Below are positions 8,907-17,083 of a DNA stretch of 64,000 bases, in pieces; positions within the stretch are counted from its first letter, which is position 1; each line of letters begins with the position of its first letter. The DNA comes from JAJCZZ01 sp964569085 (lineage in GTDB: Bacteria > Gemmatimonadota > Gemmatimonadetes > Longimicrobiales > Gaopeijiaceae): the NCBI GenBank assembly GCA_964569085.1, contig CAZMTA010000010.1:1-64000 (forward strand). Direction: 5' to 3'. The notes beneath the pieces are model-generated. The model was given only the letters and a program-made list of their open reading frames with translations. It was not told where the DNA came from and searched no databases. A program made the position numbers and the translations under genes.

Positions 8907-9367
8907 CCGTGACGGGCCATGGCGCGGGCCGCCTCCCGGTCCTGGACCTTCTTCTTGAGGTCCTCCCGCTTGTCGTGGAGCTTCTTCCCCCGCGCCAGCG
9001 CCAGGAGGATCTTGGCGTAGCCGCGCTTGAAGTAGATCTCCAGGGGGACGAGGGTGCGCCCCTTCTCCTCCACGGAGCCCACCAGCCCCAGGATCTCGTG
9101 CCGCTTGAGGAGGAGCTTCCGGGTGCGGGTGGGGTCCAGCGTCTCGTGGGTGGCCTGCTCGTAGGGGCTGATGTGCAGCGAGTGCAGCCAGACCTCGCCG
9201 CCCTTGACCCGGGCGAAGGCGTCCTGGAAGGACACCTTGCCGTCCCGGAGGGACTTCACCTCCGCGCCCCTGAGGACCATGCCCGCCTCGAAGGTCTCCA
9301 GGATCTCGAACTCGTGGCGTGCCTTGCGGTTGCGCGCCACCACCTTCCGGCCGTCGTCGTCCGCCAT
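8903..9367 (-). CDS. smpB: SsrA-binding protein SmpB
   Basis: This 154-residue protein binds tmRNA and brings it to stalled ribosomes for trans-translation. Family motifs are ARHEFEILETFEAGMVLRGAEVKSLR at the N-terminus (only a part quoted), ISPYEQA, and the basic C-terminal tail with ARGKKLHDKRE. Its length is the usual one. The ATG shares one base with the stop of the preceding transpeptidase gene (TGATG). No ssrA gene is visible nearby. Confidence 0.97.
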   Translation of the reverse strand: MADDDGRKVVARNRKARHEFEILETFEAGMVLRGAEVKSLRDGKVSFQDAFARVKGGEVWLHSLHISPYEQATHETLDPTRTRKLLLKRHEILGLVGSVEEKGRTLVPLEIYFKRGYAKILLALARGKKLHDKREDLKKKVQDREAARAMARHG

Positions 9368-10011
9368 CAGTAGATGAGGACCGGGGTGCCCACGTCCACC
9401 ATGTGCATGAGCGTGCGCGCCGCCTCGTTGGTCAGGCGGATGCAGCCGTGGGACACGCGCCTCGCCTCCGGATCGGGGTTGAGGAGGAGCTCCGGCCGCT
9501 CGGTGCCGTGGATGGCGATGCCGTCCCCGAGGTAGAGGGCCGTGGTCCCCATCCCGCCCCGGATGAAGCGCGAGGGATGGTCGTCCGGGGGCACCGGGCG
9601 CCCCTGCTCGATGAAGTGCCAGTCCGGCGCCTGCCAGAGGGGGTTCTTCTCCATGCGCTGGACGCGCATGAGCCCCTTGGGGGTGGAGAACTTCCAGCGG
9701 TGCTCGCCGGTGTCGAGCTGGAAGCCCGTCCCGGTTCCCGCCGGCGCCGACCAGATCGCGCGCGAGCCCTCGAAGAGGAAGACGCGGTTCTCCGCCAGGT
9801 GCACCACGATGTAGCGGCCGTCGTGGTCCACCAGGGGACGGTCCGACACCATCTCCCGCTCCATGCGACGGGACTCGAAGCGGACCTCGCCGCCCCGGGT
9901 CTCGAAGAGGGCGTCGGAGCCCCATCCGCCCGGGACGTCCTGGGCCGCCGCCGGCGGAGCGCCGAGCGCTCCGAGGCAGAGGAGCGCGGCCAGGGCGTGG
10001 GAGGGCTTCAT
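9367..10011 (-). CDS. L,D-transpeptidase (YkuD domain), exported
   Basis: This 214-residue protein has a signal peptide ending AAAQ near residue 24 and a YkuD domain from about residue 65 to the end. The catalytic signature is complete: IHGT (His168) and VSHGCIRL (Cys190). It should form 3-3 peptidoglycan crosslinks or attach proteins to peptidoglycan. It is coupled to yihY upstream (ATGA overlap) and to smpB downstream (TGATG), within an envelope gene run. Confidence 0.92.
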   Translation of the reverse strand: MKPSHALAALLCLGALGAPPAAAQDVPGGWGSDALFETRGGEVRFESRRMEREMVSDRPLVDHDGRYIVVHLAENRVFLFEGSRAIWSAPAGTGTGFQLDTGEHRWKFSTPKGLMRVQRMEKNPLWQAPDWHFIEQGRPVPPDDHPSRFIRGGMGTTALYLGDGIAIHGTERPELLLNPDPEARRVSHGCIRLTNEAARTLMHMVDVGTPVLIY

Positions 10012-10934
10012 CGGGACTCCTGGAAGGGGTGTCGGACGGTGACGCGGGAGGCGCGGCGCATGGTGTACACCTGCGCCACCTCGCCTCCGAGTATGAACAC
10101 TACGGCCTCGTAATAGATCCAGAAAACCAGCACCGCGACCGTGGCGAGATTGCCGAAGGTGGAGGTGTAGTTGGCCACCTCCGTGGCGTACCACGAGAAC
10201 CCCGCCTTCAACACCTCGTGGAAGACCGCCGAGAAGGTGGCGGCGACCATCGCCGTCTTCCAGGGGATGCGCCGCGCCGGCAGGAAGCGGTAGATGCCGA
10301 GGAAGAGGACCCAGATCGAGACCAGGGCGATGGTGTAGGCGACCAGGAACTCCGCGAGGGTGATGATCACGCCGGTGAAGCCCAGGACGCGGATGCCCAG
10401 GTCCAGCGCGCCCTCGATGAAGATCGTGATGCCGATGTTCAGGGTGAGGAGGACGACCCCGATCACCACCACCTGCACGTCGAAGATCTTCCCCTCGATG
10501 ATCCCCCGGGCCTGCCCGACGTCGAAGATCTCCCGGAGCGCCGCCCGGGTGCAGGCCACCAGCCGCGTCGCCACCAGGACGAAGAAGAGGGCACCGATGA
10601 GGGTGAGGCCGCCCCGTTGCTCCAGGAGGCGCTCCACCACGCTCTGGAAGTACGAGGTCAGGTCCACCCCGCCCGCGGCCCCGGGGAAGAACTCGGCCAG
10701 CAGGCCCACGACCCCGGCCACCGGGTCGCCGAAGCGGGCGCTCACCGCGTAGCCGGTCAGGCCGATGCCCAGCATGAGCAGCGGCACGATGGCCAGGAGG
10801 AGGTTGAACGCCACCGCCCCGGCCATGAAGAAGACGTCGTCCTCGTAGCCCTTGGTCCAGAGCCGCCGAGCGAACTCCGAGATCCGATAGCGCAGGCCGT
10901 GGATCCCGCGGGCCGGGGTTTCGGAGCTGCTCAC
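10008..10934 (-). CDS. YihY/BrkB-family inner-membrane protein
   Basis: This 308-residue protein has six predicted membrane helices and the family's features: an N-terminal RLWTKGYEDDVFFMAGAVAFN segment (partly quoted), and a C-terminal FWIYYEAVVFILGGEVAQVY. The start is GTG. Members were once annotated as RNase BN, but that activity belongs to another gene; a transport role is suspected and unproven. It is the first gene of the tightly overlapping minus-strand run that leads to the L,D-transpeptidase, smpB and the amidase. Confidence 0.88.
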   Translation of the reverse strand: MSSSETPARGIHGLRYRISEFARRLWTKGYEDDVFFMAGAVAFNLLLAIVPLLMLGIGLTGYAVSARFGDPVAGVVGLLAEFFPGAAGGVDLTSYFQSVVERLLEQRGGLTLIGALFFVLVATRLVACTRAALREIFDVGQARGIIEGKIFDVQVVVIGVVLLTLNIGITIFIEGALDLGIRVLGFTGVIITLAEFLVAYTIALVSIWVLFLGIYRFLPARRIPWKTAMVAATFSAVFHEVLKAGFSWYATEVANYTSTFGNLATVAVLVFWIYYEAVVFILGGEVAQVYTMRRASRVTVRHPFQESR

Positions 10935-10997
10935 GCGGACTCGGGGTGGAAGGGTACGACAACGCCGCGGAAGACGGGGGAGTCGACCGCGGCGCGT

Positions 10998-11019
10998 CCG
11001 GACCCCGGTCCGGGTCCGG
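10998..11019 (-). terminator. Possible terminator hairpin after the YtxH gene
   Basis: A perfect 8-bp inverted repeat, CCGGACCC-6 nt-GGGTCCGG, lies between the YtxH stop and the yihY GTG. There is no T-run, so it could be a Rho-independent terminator of the weak GC-only kind, or simply GC-rich symmetry. Confidence 0.35.
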
Positions 11020-11034
11020 TGGAGGCTCGGGCGA

Positions 11035-11457
11035 TCAGGCCTCGGTCTCCTCCTGATCCTCCGCCGACGCGGCCGCCTTGGCCGCGTCGATGCCGGCCCG
11101 GTAGGCCGCCTTCGAGCGCTCGAGGCGCCCCTCGAGCTCCGTGCGCGCCTCGGACGCGGCCTGGCGACCGGCGTCCACGGCGCTGCGCACCTCGGAGATC
11201 CGGGCCTCGACGCCGTGACGGGCGCCCTCCAGGCGATCCTCCAGCTGACGCTGGGCGTCGCGCATGCGGAGCTCGGCGCTCTCGCGGAGCTTCCGGGCGC
11301 GCTCCTTGATCTCCTCCTGGGTCTCGGCGCCGCTCTTGGGCGCGAAGAGGACGGCCAGGCCGGCCCCGAGCAACGCGCCGACCAGGAACGATCCGATCTG
11401 GCTGCCGCCCGTGTCGCGCTCGATCAGGATGTACGGACCCTCTTCCCGCTGGCTCAT
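11035..11457 (-). CDS. YtxH-domain protein
   Basis: This 140-residue protein has one glycine-rich membrane segment near residues 20-40 (IGSFLVGALLGAGLAVLFAPKSG, partly). It ends in the APKSG motif typical of the YtxH family. A long charged coiled coil follows (about 45-135), rich in Glu, Arg and Ala. A strong GGAGGA ribosome site precedes the ATG. In other bacteria such proteins are stress-linked membrane-associated proteins of unclear biochemistry. It lies 68 bases downstream of pgi on the same strand. Confidence 0.82.
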   Translation of the reverse strand: MSQREEGPYILIERDTGGSQIGSFLVGALLGAGLAVLFAPKSGAETQEEIKERARKLRESAELRMRDAQRQLEDRLEGARHGVEARISEVRSAVDAGRQAASEARTELEGRLERSKAAYRAGIDAAKAAASAEDQEETEA

Positions 11458-11525
11458 GCTCTTCCTCCGATTGGCTCAGGTATTCACGTCCAAGGTAACG
11501 CCCCGGGGGGCCGGACAGTAGCCGA

Positions 11526-12923
11526 TCACACCACCCATCGGGGGTCCCCCGGGTCCAGGGAGGGCGCGTCGTGGCCCTCCCTGCCCAGGAGGCCGTACGT
11601 CAACGTCTTACCCAGCTCCACCCCGGGCTGGTCCAGCGGATCCACGCCATAGAGCGCCCCGGCGTGGACCGTGGCGATCTGCAGCAGCATGAGGAGCTGG
11701 CCCAGGGCGTCCTCGTCCACCCGGGGGAGGAGGAGGGTGGCGTTGGGCCGCCCGGCCCGACGCAGCGCCTCGGCCGTGGCCCGGCGCTCCGTGTCCAGGA
11801 GTTCGCCCAGCTCGTGGCCACCCAGGTATGCCAGCGACGGCATCTCCGGATGGCGGGCCGGGATGGGCACGTCCTCCTCCCGCTGCTCCACCCCCACGAA
11901 GAGGACCACCTTGTCGTGGGGCCCCTCCATGAAGAGCTGCACCAGGGAGTGCTGGTCCACGGCGCCCACGGACGCCAGGGGCGTGGGGCCGACGTGGACC
12001 TGGGAGCCGTCCAGCGCCCGGGCCTTCCCCAGGGACTCGGCCCAGAGCTGCTGGAACCAGAGCGCCACGGGGCGGAGGCGGTCCGCGTACGGCATGAGGA
12101 CGTGGATGGGGCGGCCGGTCTCCACGTCGGCGTGGTGGAGGAGGGTGGCCAGGAGCCCGGCCGGGTTGTCCAGGAGCCGGTCCGTGGCGCACCGCTCCAC
12201 CATGCGCCCCGCGCCGGCCAGGAGGGCGCCGACGTCGACCCCGCACACGGCCGCCGGGAGCAGCCCCACCGGCGAGAGCACGCTGAAGCGGCCTCCCACG
12301 TTCTCGGGAACCGGGAGCGCCGGGATCCCCTCGGCCTCGGCGATGCGCCGGAGCGCGCCCCGCCCCGGGTCGGTGGTGAAGAGGAAGTGTCCCCGGGCCT
12401 TCTCCGCCCCCACCGCCCCCTCGATCCATTCCCGGGCCACGAGGTACTGGGCCATGGTCTCGGCGGTGGAGCCCGACTTGCTGACCACGTTGAAGAGGAC
12501 CCGGCTCGGGTCCAGACGCTCCTGGAGCCGGCGGAAGGTCAGGGGGTCGGGGTTGTCCAGGACGTGGAGCCGCGGGAAGTGGTCCCGCTCCTCGTCGGTG
12601 CGGTCGTTCCACCCCGGCCCCAGGAGCGCCTCGCGGAGCGCCAGCGCGCCCAGTCCCGAGCCCCCGATCCCCAGGACCACGACGTCCTCGAACCACTGGC
12701 CGAAGCCGTCGGCCAGCTCCTGCACGTCGGCGGCGGTCTCGTCGGCCCAGGGCAGGTCGAAGAAGCCCATGTCCCCGGTCTCCCGGCGCGCCTCCACCGC
12801 GGCCCGGGCCTCCCGGAACGCCGCCGCCAGCGGGCCCTCCAGCGCCTCGGGGTCGAGGCCGCCCTCCAGGTGGGGCCGGACCATGTTGGAGAAGGCGAGC
12901 CGGACGGGTGTGGGATCGGGCAT
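11526..12923 (-). CDS. pgi: Glucose-6-phosphate isomerase
   Basis: This 465-residue protein interconverts glucose-6-phosphate and fructose-6-phosphate. SIS-domain motifs are VVLGIGGSGLGA and VSKSGSTAETMAQY (phosphate loop). The C-terminal part has GAVDQHSLVQLFMEGP, with the conserved Gln-His pair. It is shorter than the E. coli enzyme (about 550) and fits the shorter bacterial group. Its ATG shares one base with the stop of the upstream hydrolase gene. It sits in an apparent glycolytic transcript with pyk. Confidence 0.94.
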   Translation of the reverse strand: MPDPTPVRLAFSNMVRPHLEGGLDPEALEGPLAAAFREARAAVEARRETGDMGFFDLPWADETAADVQELADGFGQWFEDVVVLGIGGSGLGALALREALLGPGWNDRTDEERDHFPRLHVLDNPDPLTFRRLQERLDPSRVLFNVVSKSGSTAETMAQYLVAREWIEGAVGAEKARGHFLFTTDPGRGALRRIAEAEGIPALPVPENVGGRFSVLSPVGLLPAAVCGVDVGALLAGAGRMVERCATDRLLDNPAGLLATLLHHADVETGRPIHVLMPYADRLRPVALWFQQLWAESLGKARALDGSQVHVGPTPLASVGAVDQHSLVQLFMEGPHDKVVLFVGVEQREEDVPIPARHPEMPSLAYLGGHELGELLDTERRATAEALRRAGRPNATLLLPRVDEDALGQLLMLLQIATVHAGALYGVDPLDQPGVELGKTLTYGLLGREGHDAPSLDPGDPRWVV

Positions 12924-13699
12924 CAGTCCACCTCCACGGTGAGGCCGTCGTAGGCCGGGAGCACGCCTTCGGGGAGCCGCTCCAGCAGCTCGTCGTGGCG
13001 CACCCTGTGGGTGATGTGGGTCAGGTAGGTGCGGCGGGCGCCGACCTCGCGGGCGGCGTCCACCGCCTCCTCGACGTTGAAGTGGGACGCGTGGGGCCGC
13101 CCGAACCAGAGAGCGTTGAGGACCAGCACGTCCACGCCCCGCAGCGCCTCGAGCGTCGCCGGGGGGAGGCGCTTGGCGTCGGTGATGTAGCCCAGCCCGC
13201 CCACCCGGAAGCCGTAGACCCGGACCGGGCCGTGGGGCACCTCCAGCGGGAGGAAGGAGCGCCCCACGATCTCCACCGGACGGCCCGCTTCGAGGTCGTG
13301 GAGGCGGACCCGGGGCTTGGAGCTTCCCTCCACCGGCCGGACCGCGTCGTCGAAGATGTAGCGGAAGTAGCGCGACAGGTGGTCGTGGTACTCGGACGCC
13401 ACCCAGGCCGGGAGGTCGCCGCGGCGCACGGTGAAGACCCGGAGGTCGTCGATGCCGTGGACGTGGTCGGCGTGGACGTGGGTGAACCAGACGGCGTCCA
13501 CGGACTCCACCCCGGCCTGGAGGAGCTGGAGGCGGAGCTCGGGGGGGGTGTCCACCAGGAGACGCCCCTCCCCGGTGTCCAGGACGGCGCCGTGCCGGGT
13601 CCGCCGGTCCCGGGGGTCGTCGGAGGTGCAGGTGGCGCAGTCGCATCCCACCACCGGCACCCCGAAGGACGTCCCGGTACCCAGGAAGGTGAGCTTCAT
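12923..13699 (-). CDS. PhnP-like metallo-beta-lactamase-fold hydrolase
   Basis: This 258-residue protein opens with the PhnP-type signature GTGTSFGVPVVGCDCATC (Cys-x-Cys-x2-Cys zinc site). It has the metal-binding motif THVHADHVHG near residue 74 and the later TDAK, with further His residues at THITH. PhnP-type enzymes cleave cyclic phosphodiesters such as 5-phosphoribosyl-1,2-cyclic phosphate. No phn genes are nearby, so the substrate may differ. It lies between pyk (10-base gap) and pgi (1-base overlap), so it is co-transcribed with them. Confidence 0.85.
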   Translation of the reverse strand: MKLTFLGTGTSFGVPVVGCDCATCTSDDPRDRRTRHGAVLDTGEGRLLVDTPPELRLQLLQAGVESVDAVWFTHVHADHVHGIDDLRVFTVRRGDLPAWVASEYHDHLSRYFRYIFDDAVRPVEGSSKPRVRLHDLEAGRPVEIVGRSFLPLEVPHGPVRVYGFRVGGLGYITDAKRLPPATLEALRGVDVLVLNALWFGRPHASHFNVEEAVDAAREVGARRTYLTHITHRVRHDELLERLPEGVLPAYDGLTVEVD

Positions 13700-13709
13700 C
13701 CCGGACTCC

Positions 13710-15131
13710 TCAGAGTCGCTCGAGGCGCATCGTGTTCGTGGTGCCCGACTCGTGGAACGGGTAGCCCGCCGTGACGACGACGGCGGCGCCGGCCTCGCCC
13801 ACGCCGGAGCGGAGGATCTCCTCGCGCCCCTGCCAGAGCAGGCTCTCGTAGCTGACCTCCTCGGGCTCCCCGCCCAGGACCGGCACGACGCCCCACACCG
13901 CCGCGAGCTGGCGGTACGTGAGGGGGTCGGTGGTCACGGCGAAGACGGGGACCGGGGGGCGGTAGCTGGAGACCAGGCGGGCGGAGAAGCCCGAGCGGGT
14001 GATGACCACGATGGCGGGAGCGTCCACCTGGCGCACGGCGTCCACCGTGGCCGACGCCACCGCGTGCTCCCGGGCGCTGGCTCCACCCCGGGACCGGGCG
14101 CCCATGCGGGTGATGTAGCGGGGCCCCCGCTCCAGGACGCCGCTCCGCTCGATCTCCCGGGCGATGCGCACCAGGGCGTCCAGCGACTCCAGCGGGTAGC
14201 GGCCGACGGCGGTCTCGCCCGAGAGCATGACGGCGTCGGAGCCGTCGAGGATGGCGTTGGCCACGTCGGAGGCCTCGGCCCGGGTGGGGCGGGGCGACTC
14301 GATCATGGACTCGAGCATCTGGGTGGCCGTGATCACGGGGCGGCCGGTGAAGTTCGCCCCCTGGACGATCCGCTTCTGGGCCAGGGGGACCCGCTCGAAG
14401 GGGAGCTCCACGCCCAGGTCTCCCCGCGCGACCATGACCGCGTCGGTCTCCGGGAGGATCTCCTCCATGGCGCGCAGCGCCTGCACCTTCTCGATCTTGG
14501 CCACCACCAGCGCCCGTCCGTCCACGCGGCGCTTCAGGTCCACGACGTCCTCGGGCCGCCGCACGAAGGAGAGCCCCACGTACTCCACGCCCACCTCGAG
14601 CGCGAAGTCCAGGTCCTCCAGGTCCTTCTCGGTGAGCGAGGGCGCGCGGACGTTCACGGTGGGGAGGTTGATGCCCTTCCGGCTCTTGAGCAGCCCGCCG
14701 CGGACCACCTCGAGGCGGGTGCGGTCGCCCTCGGTCCCCACGCAGCGGAGCTCCAGGAGCCCGTCGTCCAGGAGGACGGTGTCGCCGGGGGTGATCTCCT
14801 CGGAGAGCGCGGCGTACGTGGTGGGGATCTCGTCCGCCGAAGCGTCCGCCTCGGGGGCCATGACCACCTCGGCGCCCTCGTCCAGGGTGCGGGGGCTCGC
14901 CAGCTCCCCCACCCGGATCTTGGGGCCGGCCAGGTCCACCAGGATCGCCACGGGACGACCCGCCTCCTCGGCCGCCGCCCGGACCGCCGCCACCGAAGCC
15001 CGGTGATCCTCCCGGGATCCGTGGGACATGTTGATGCGGGCCATGTCCATTCCGGCCTCGACCATGGCGCGGACGGTCCCGGGATCGGAGCTGGCCGGTC
15101 CGAGGGTGCAGACGACCTTCGTTCGACGCAT
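13710..15131 (-). CDS. pyk: Pyruvate kinase
   Basis: This 473-residue enzyme makes pyruvate and ATP from PEP and ADP, the last glycolytic step. Signatures are RRTKVVCTLGPASS at the start, ARINMSHGSREDH, the catalytic-site KIEKVQAL (Lys) and MVARGDLGVE, followed by ATQMLESMI, and a C-terminal regulatory domain with VITRSGFSARLVS. Its length is typical of the short bacterial type. The ATG is about 75 bases from the predicted promoter at 15212-15240. Confidence 0.97.
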   Translation of the reverse strand: MRRTKVVCTLGPASSDPGTVRAMVEAGMDMARINMSHGSREDHRASVAAVRAAAEEAGRPVAILVDLAGPKIRVGELASPRTLDEGAEVVMAPEADASADEIPTTYAALSEEITPGDTVLLDDGLLELRCVGTEGDRTRLEVVRGGLLKSRKGINLPTVNVRAPSLTEKDLEDLDFALEVGVEYVGLSFVRRPEDVVDLKRRVDGRALVVAKIEKVQALRAMEEILPETDAVMVARGDLGVELPFERVPLAQKRIVQGANFTGRPVITATQMLESMIESPRPTRAEASDVANAILDGSDAVMLSGETAVGRYPLESLDALVRIAREIERSGVLERGPRYITRMGARSRGGASAREHAVASATVDAVRQVDAPAIVVITRSGFSARLVSSYRPPVPVFAVTTDPLTYRQLAAVWGVVPVLGGEPEEVSYESLLWQGREEILRSGVGEAGAAVVVTAGYPFHESGTTNTMRLERL

Positions 15132-15211
15132 GGGGGAAGGGCCAGATTGCGCGGTCGACGACGGGCCGACCGCCGGTTCGGAAGGGTCCCGCTCCGGTGG
15201 GGATGAACCGA

Positions 15212-15240
15212 ATTGTGGGGACCCGGGTTAGGATGGTCAA
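15212..15240 (-). promoter_or_regulatory. Promoter of the pyk-hydrolase-pgi transcript
   Basis: On the minus strand, TTGACC (15240-15235) is followed after 17 bp by CACAAT (15217-15212). This gives a start near 15205 and a leader of about 75 bases. Spacing is ideal and the -35 is the same as in the nrdJ and tRNA promoters. Confidence 0.6.
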
Positions 15241-15320
15241 TCGGCATCCGCGGGCGCCACCCCACGTGGCCCCGCACAGAACCGGATGCGTCCCCCCGAC
15301 ACAGGAACCCTTTCCCCGAC

Positions 15321-16472
15321 ATGCCCTACACGCACGTGCAGGACGAGCCGACCGCGCAGGAGCTCGCCCGCGACCTGGCCGATTGCGACAGCTTCGCCCT
15401 CGACTGCGAGGCCGCCGGCTTCCACCGCTACACCGACCGCCTCTGCCTGGTGCAGATCACCACGCCCCGGGCCACCTACGTCGTCGACCCGACCACCGTG
15501 GACGTGGAATCCCTCCTCCGGGGTCCCCTGGAGGACCCGGACGTGGAGATCCTCATGCACGGGTCCGATTACGACCTGCGCCTCCTGGACCGGGACCTGG
15601 GCATCCGCCTCAAGGGCCTCTTCGACACCCAGATCGCGGCGCAGATGGTGGGCGAGACCTCCATCGGCCTCGCCTCGCTCCTGGAGACCCGGATGGGCAT
15701 CAAGCTCGGGAAGAAGTACCAGCGGGCCGACTGGGCCAAGCGCCCCCTGCCCGACGAGATGCTCGAGTACGCCGCCGCCGACACCCGGTACCTGCCCGAG
15801 CTGTCGGACATCATGAAGGGCGAGCTCCGGGAGAAGGGCCGCGAGGCGTGGGCCGAGGAGGAGGCCCGGGCCCTCGAGGAGTCGGCCACCGGCAACGACG
15901 ACGGGGACGAGGAGCCCGAGGATCCGGTGACCCGGGTGAAGGGCGCCCGGGACCTGCCGCCCCGCGTGGTCACCCGGCTCCGCGAGGCGCTGGACTGGCG
16001 GGACGGACTGGCCAAGGAGCGGGACCGGGCCCCCTTCCGGGTCGTGAACAAGCAGCCCCTCCTGGAGGCCGCCCTCAAGCCGCCCTCCGACACCCGGGAG
16101 CTGGCGGGCATCAAGGGCTTCCCCGGCGGGCTGGCCCGCCACGAGGGCGAGGACCTCCTCCGCCGGCTGGCGGAGGTGAACCGCCTTCCCGACAGCGAGC
16201 TGGAGGCCTACCCCGAGCCGGACCGCAGCGGCCCGGGCCGCCCGCCGCCGGAGGTGGAGGAGATGGCCTCCCACCTCAAGGACGTGCGCAACCGGAAGGC
16301 CGACGAGCTGGGGATGGACCGGGGGGTCCTCATGCCCAACGCGACCCTTCTCGCCATCGCCTGGGAGGACCCCGGCGACGAGGCGGCGCTCCGCCAGGTG
16401 GAAGGAATCCGCCAGTGGCAGGTGGACGTCATGGGCGCCGAGATCATCACGACGCTGCTGGAGAAGGGCTGA
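15321..16472 (+). CDS. rnd: Ribonuclease D
   Basis: This 383-residue protein is a 3'-5' exoribonuclease that trims stable RNA ends. Its DEDDy exonuclease domain (about 1-185) shows FALDCEAAGFH (Asp-x-Glu), MHGSDYDLRLL (Asp) and the YAAADTRYLPEL motif (Tyr-x3-Asp). Two HRDC-type helical domains follow (about 215-300 and 310-383). An acidic insert (DDGDEEPEDP, about 193-202) separates the parts. I chose the ATG at 15321; the frame is open further upstream but the added residues do not look coding. It is transcribed divergently from pyk. Confidence 0.92.
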   Translation: MPYTHVQDEPTAQELARDLADCDSFALDCEAAGFHRYTDRLCLVQITTPRATYVVDPTTVDVESLLRGPLEDPDVEILMHGSDYDLRLLDRDLGIRLKGLFDTQIAAQMVGETSIGLASLLETRMGIKLGKKYQRADWAKRPLPDEMLEYAAADTRYLPELSDIMKGELREKGREAWAEEEARALEESATGNDDGDEEPEDPVTRVKGARDLPPRVVTRLREALDWRDGLAKERDRAPFRVVNKQPLLEAALKPPSDTRELAGIKGFPGGLARHEGEDLLRRLAEVNRLPDSELEAYPEPDRSGPGRPPPEVEEMASHLKDVRNRKADELGMDRGVLMPNATLLAIAWEDPGDEAALRQVEGIRQWQVDVMGAEIITTLLEKG

Positions 16473-16496
16473 GGCGCGACCGGCGCCAGGGGCCGC

Positions 16497-16544
16497 AACG
16501 AGCGAAGCCCGCCACCGGAGCGATCCGGGGCGGGCTTCGTCGTT
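16497..16544. terminator. Hairpin terminator between rnd and the DksA-like gene
   Basis: A long inverted repeat, AACGAGCGAAGCCCGCC pairing with GGCGGGCTTCGTCGTT around a 15-base loop, lies between two convergent genes. It starts 24 bases after the rnd stop, so it can stop transcripts from both sides. Confidence 0.75.
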
Positions 16545-16569
16545 CGGGGGGACCGGGGGGGAGCGGCCG

Positions 16570-16956
16570 TCAGGCGGCCTCCTCCTCCTCCTTCCGCTTG
16601 CAGTCGATGCAGTAGCGGGCGTGGGGGAGCGCGTCCAGGCGCTCGAAGCCCACGTCGGCGCCACACGTGTGGCACGTCCCGAAGGTCTCGGGGCTGTTGT
16701 ACAGCCGCCGGAGGGCCTCCTCCAGGCGATAGAGGTAGCGGCCCTCCTTGGTGGCGAAGACGGCGGCCTTCTCACGCTCCATGGCCTCGGTGCCCTGGTC
16801 GGCCATGTGGTCCGTGTAGCCCGCCAGCGCCGAGTCCCCGGACTCGCGGTCGGCCTTGGCCATCTCGTCGAACAGCCCCAACGCCTTGAGCGCGCGGGCC
16901 CGTTCGTCCATGAGACGCTTCTCGATATGCGAAAGCTGCTTCTTCGTAAGCGGCAT
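16570..16956 (-). CDS. DksA/TraR-type zinc-finger regulator
   Basis: This 128-residue protein has an N-terminal coiled coil (about 5-85) and a four-cysteine zinc finger of DksA type (CHTC-17-CIDC). In this family the coiled coil enters the RNA polymerase secondary channel and changes initiation, usually together with ppGpp; some members are small uncharacterised relatives. The start at 16956 (MPLTKKQ) is preceded by a good GGGAGG site. The frame is open to 17016 but lacks such a site there. Which promoters it controls cannot be read from the sequence. Confidence 0.85.
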   Translation of the reverse strand: MPLTKKQLSHIEKRLMDERARALKALGLFDEMAKADRESGDSALAGYTDHMADQGTEAMEREKAAVFATKEGRYLYRLEEALRRLYNSPETFGTCHTCGADVGFERLDALPHARYCIDCKRKEEEEAA

Positions 16957-17083
16957 GTCGGCCTCCCGAAAGGGGTTCAGCCAGAAAAAGTAACGATGCT
17001 CCCGATCCTCGTCCACGGCCCCCCGCCCCCTGCCCCGCGGCTTTTCCGCGCCGGGCCCCGGGGCTCCGGCGAGGGCGGGTCGG

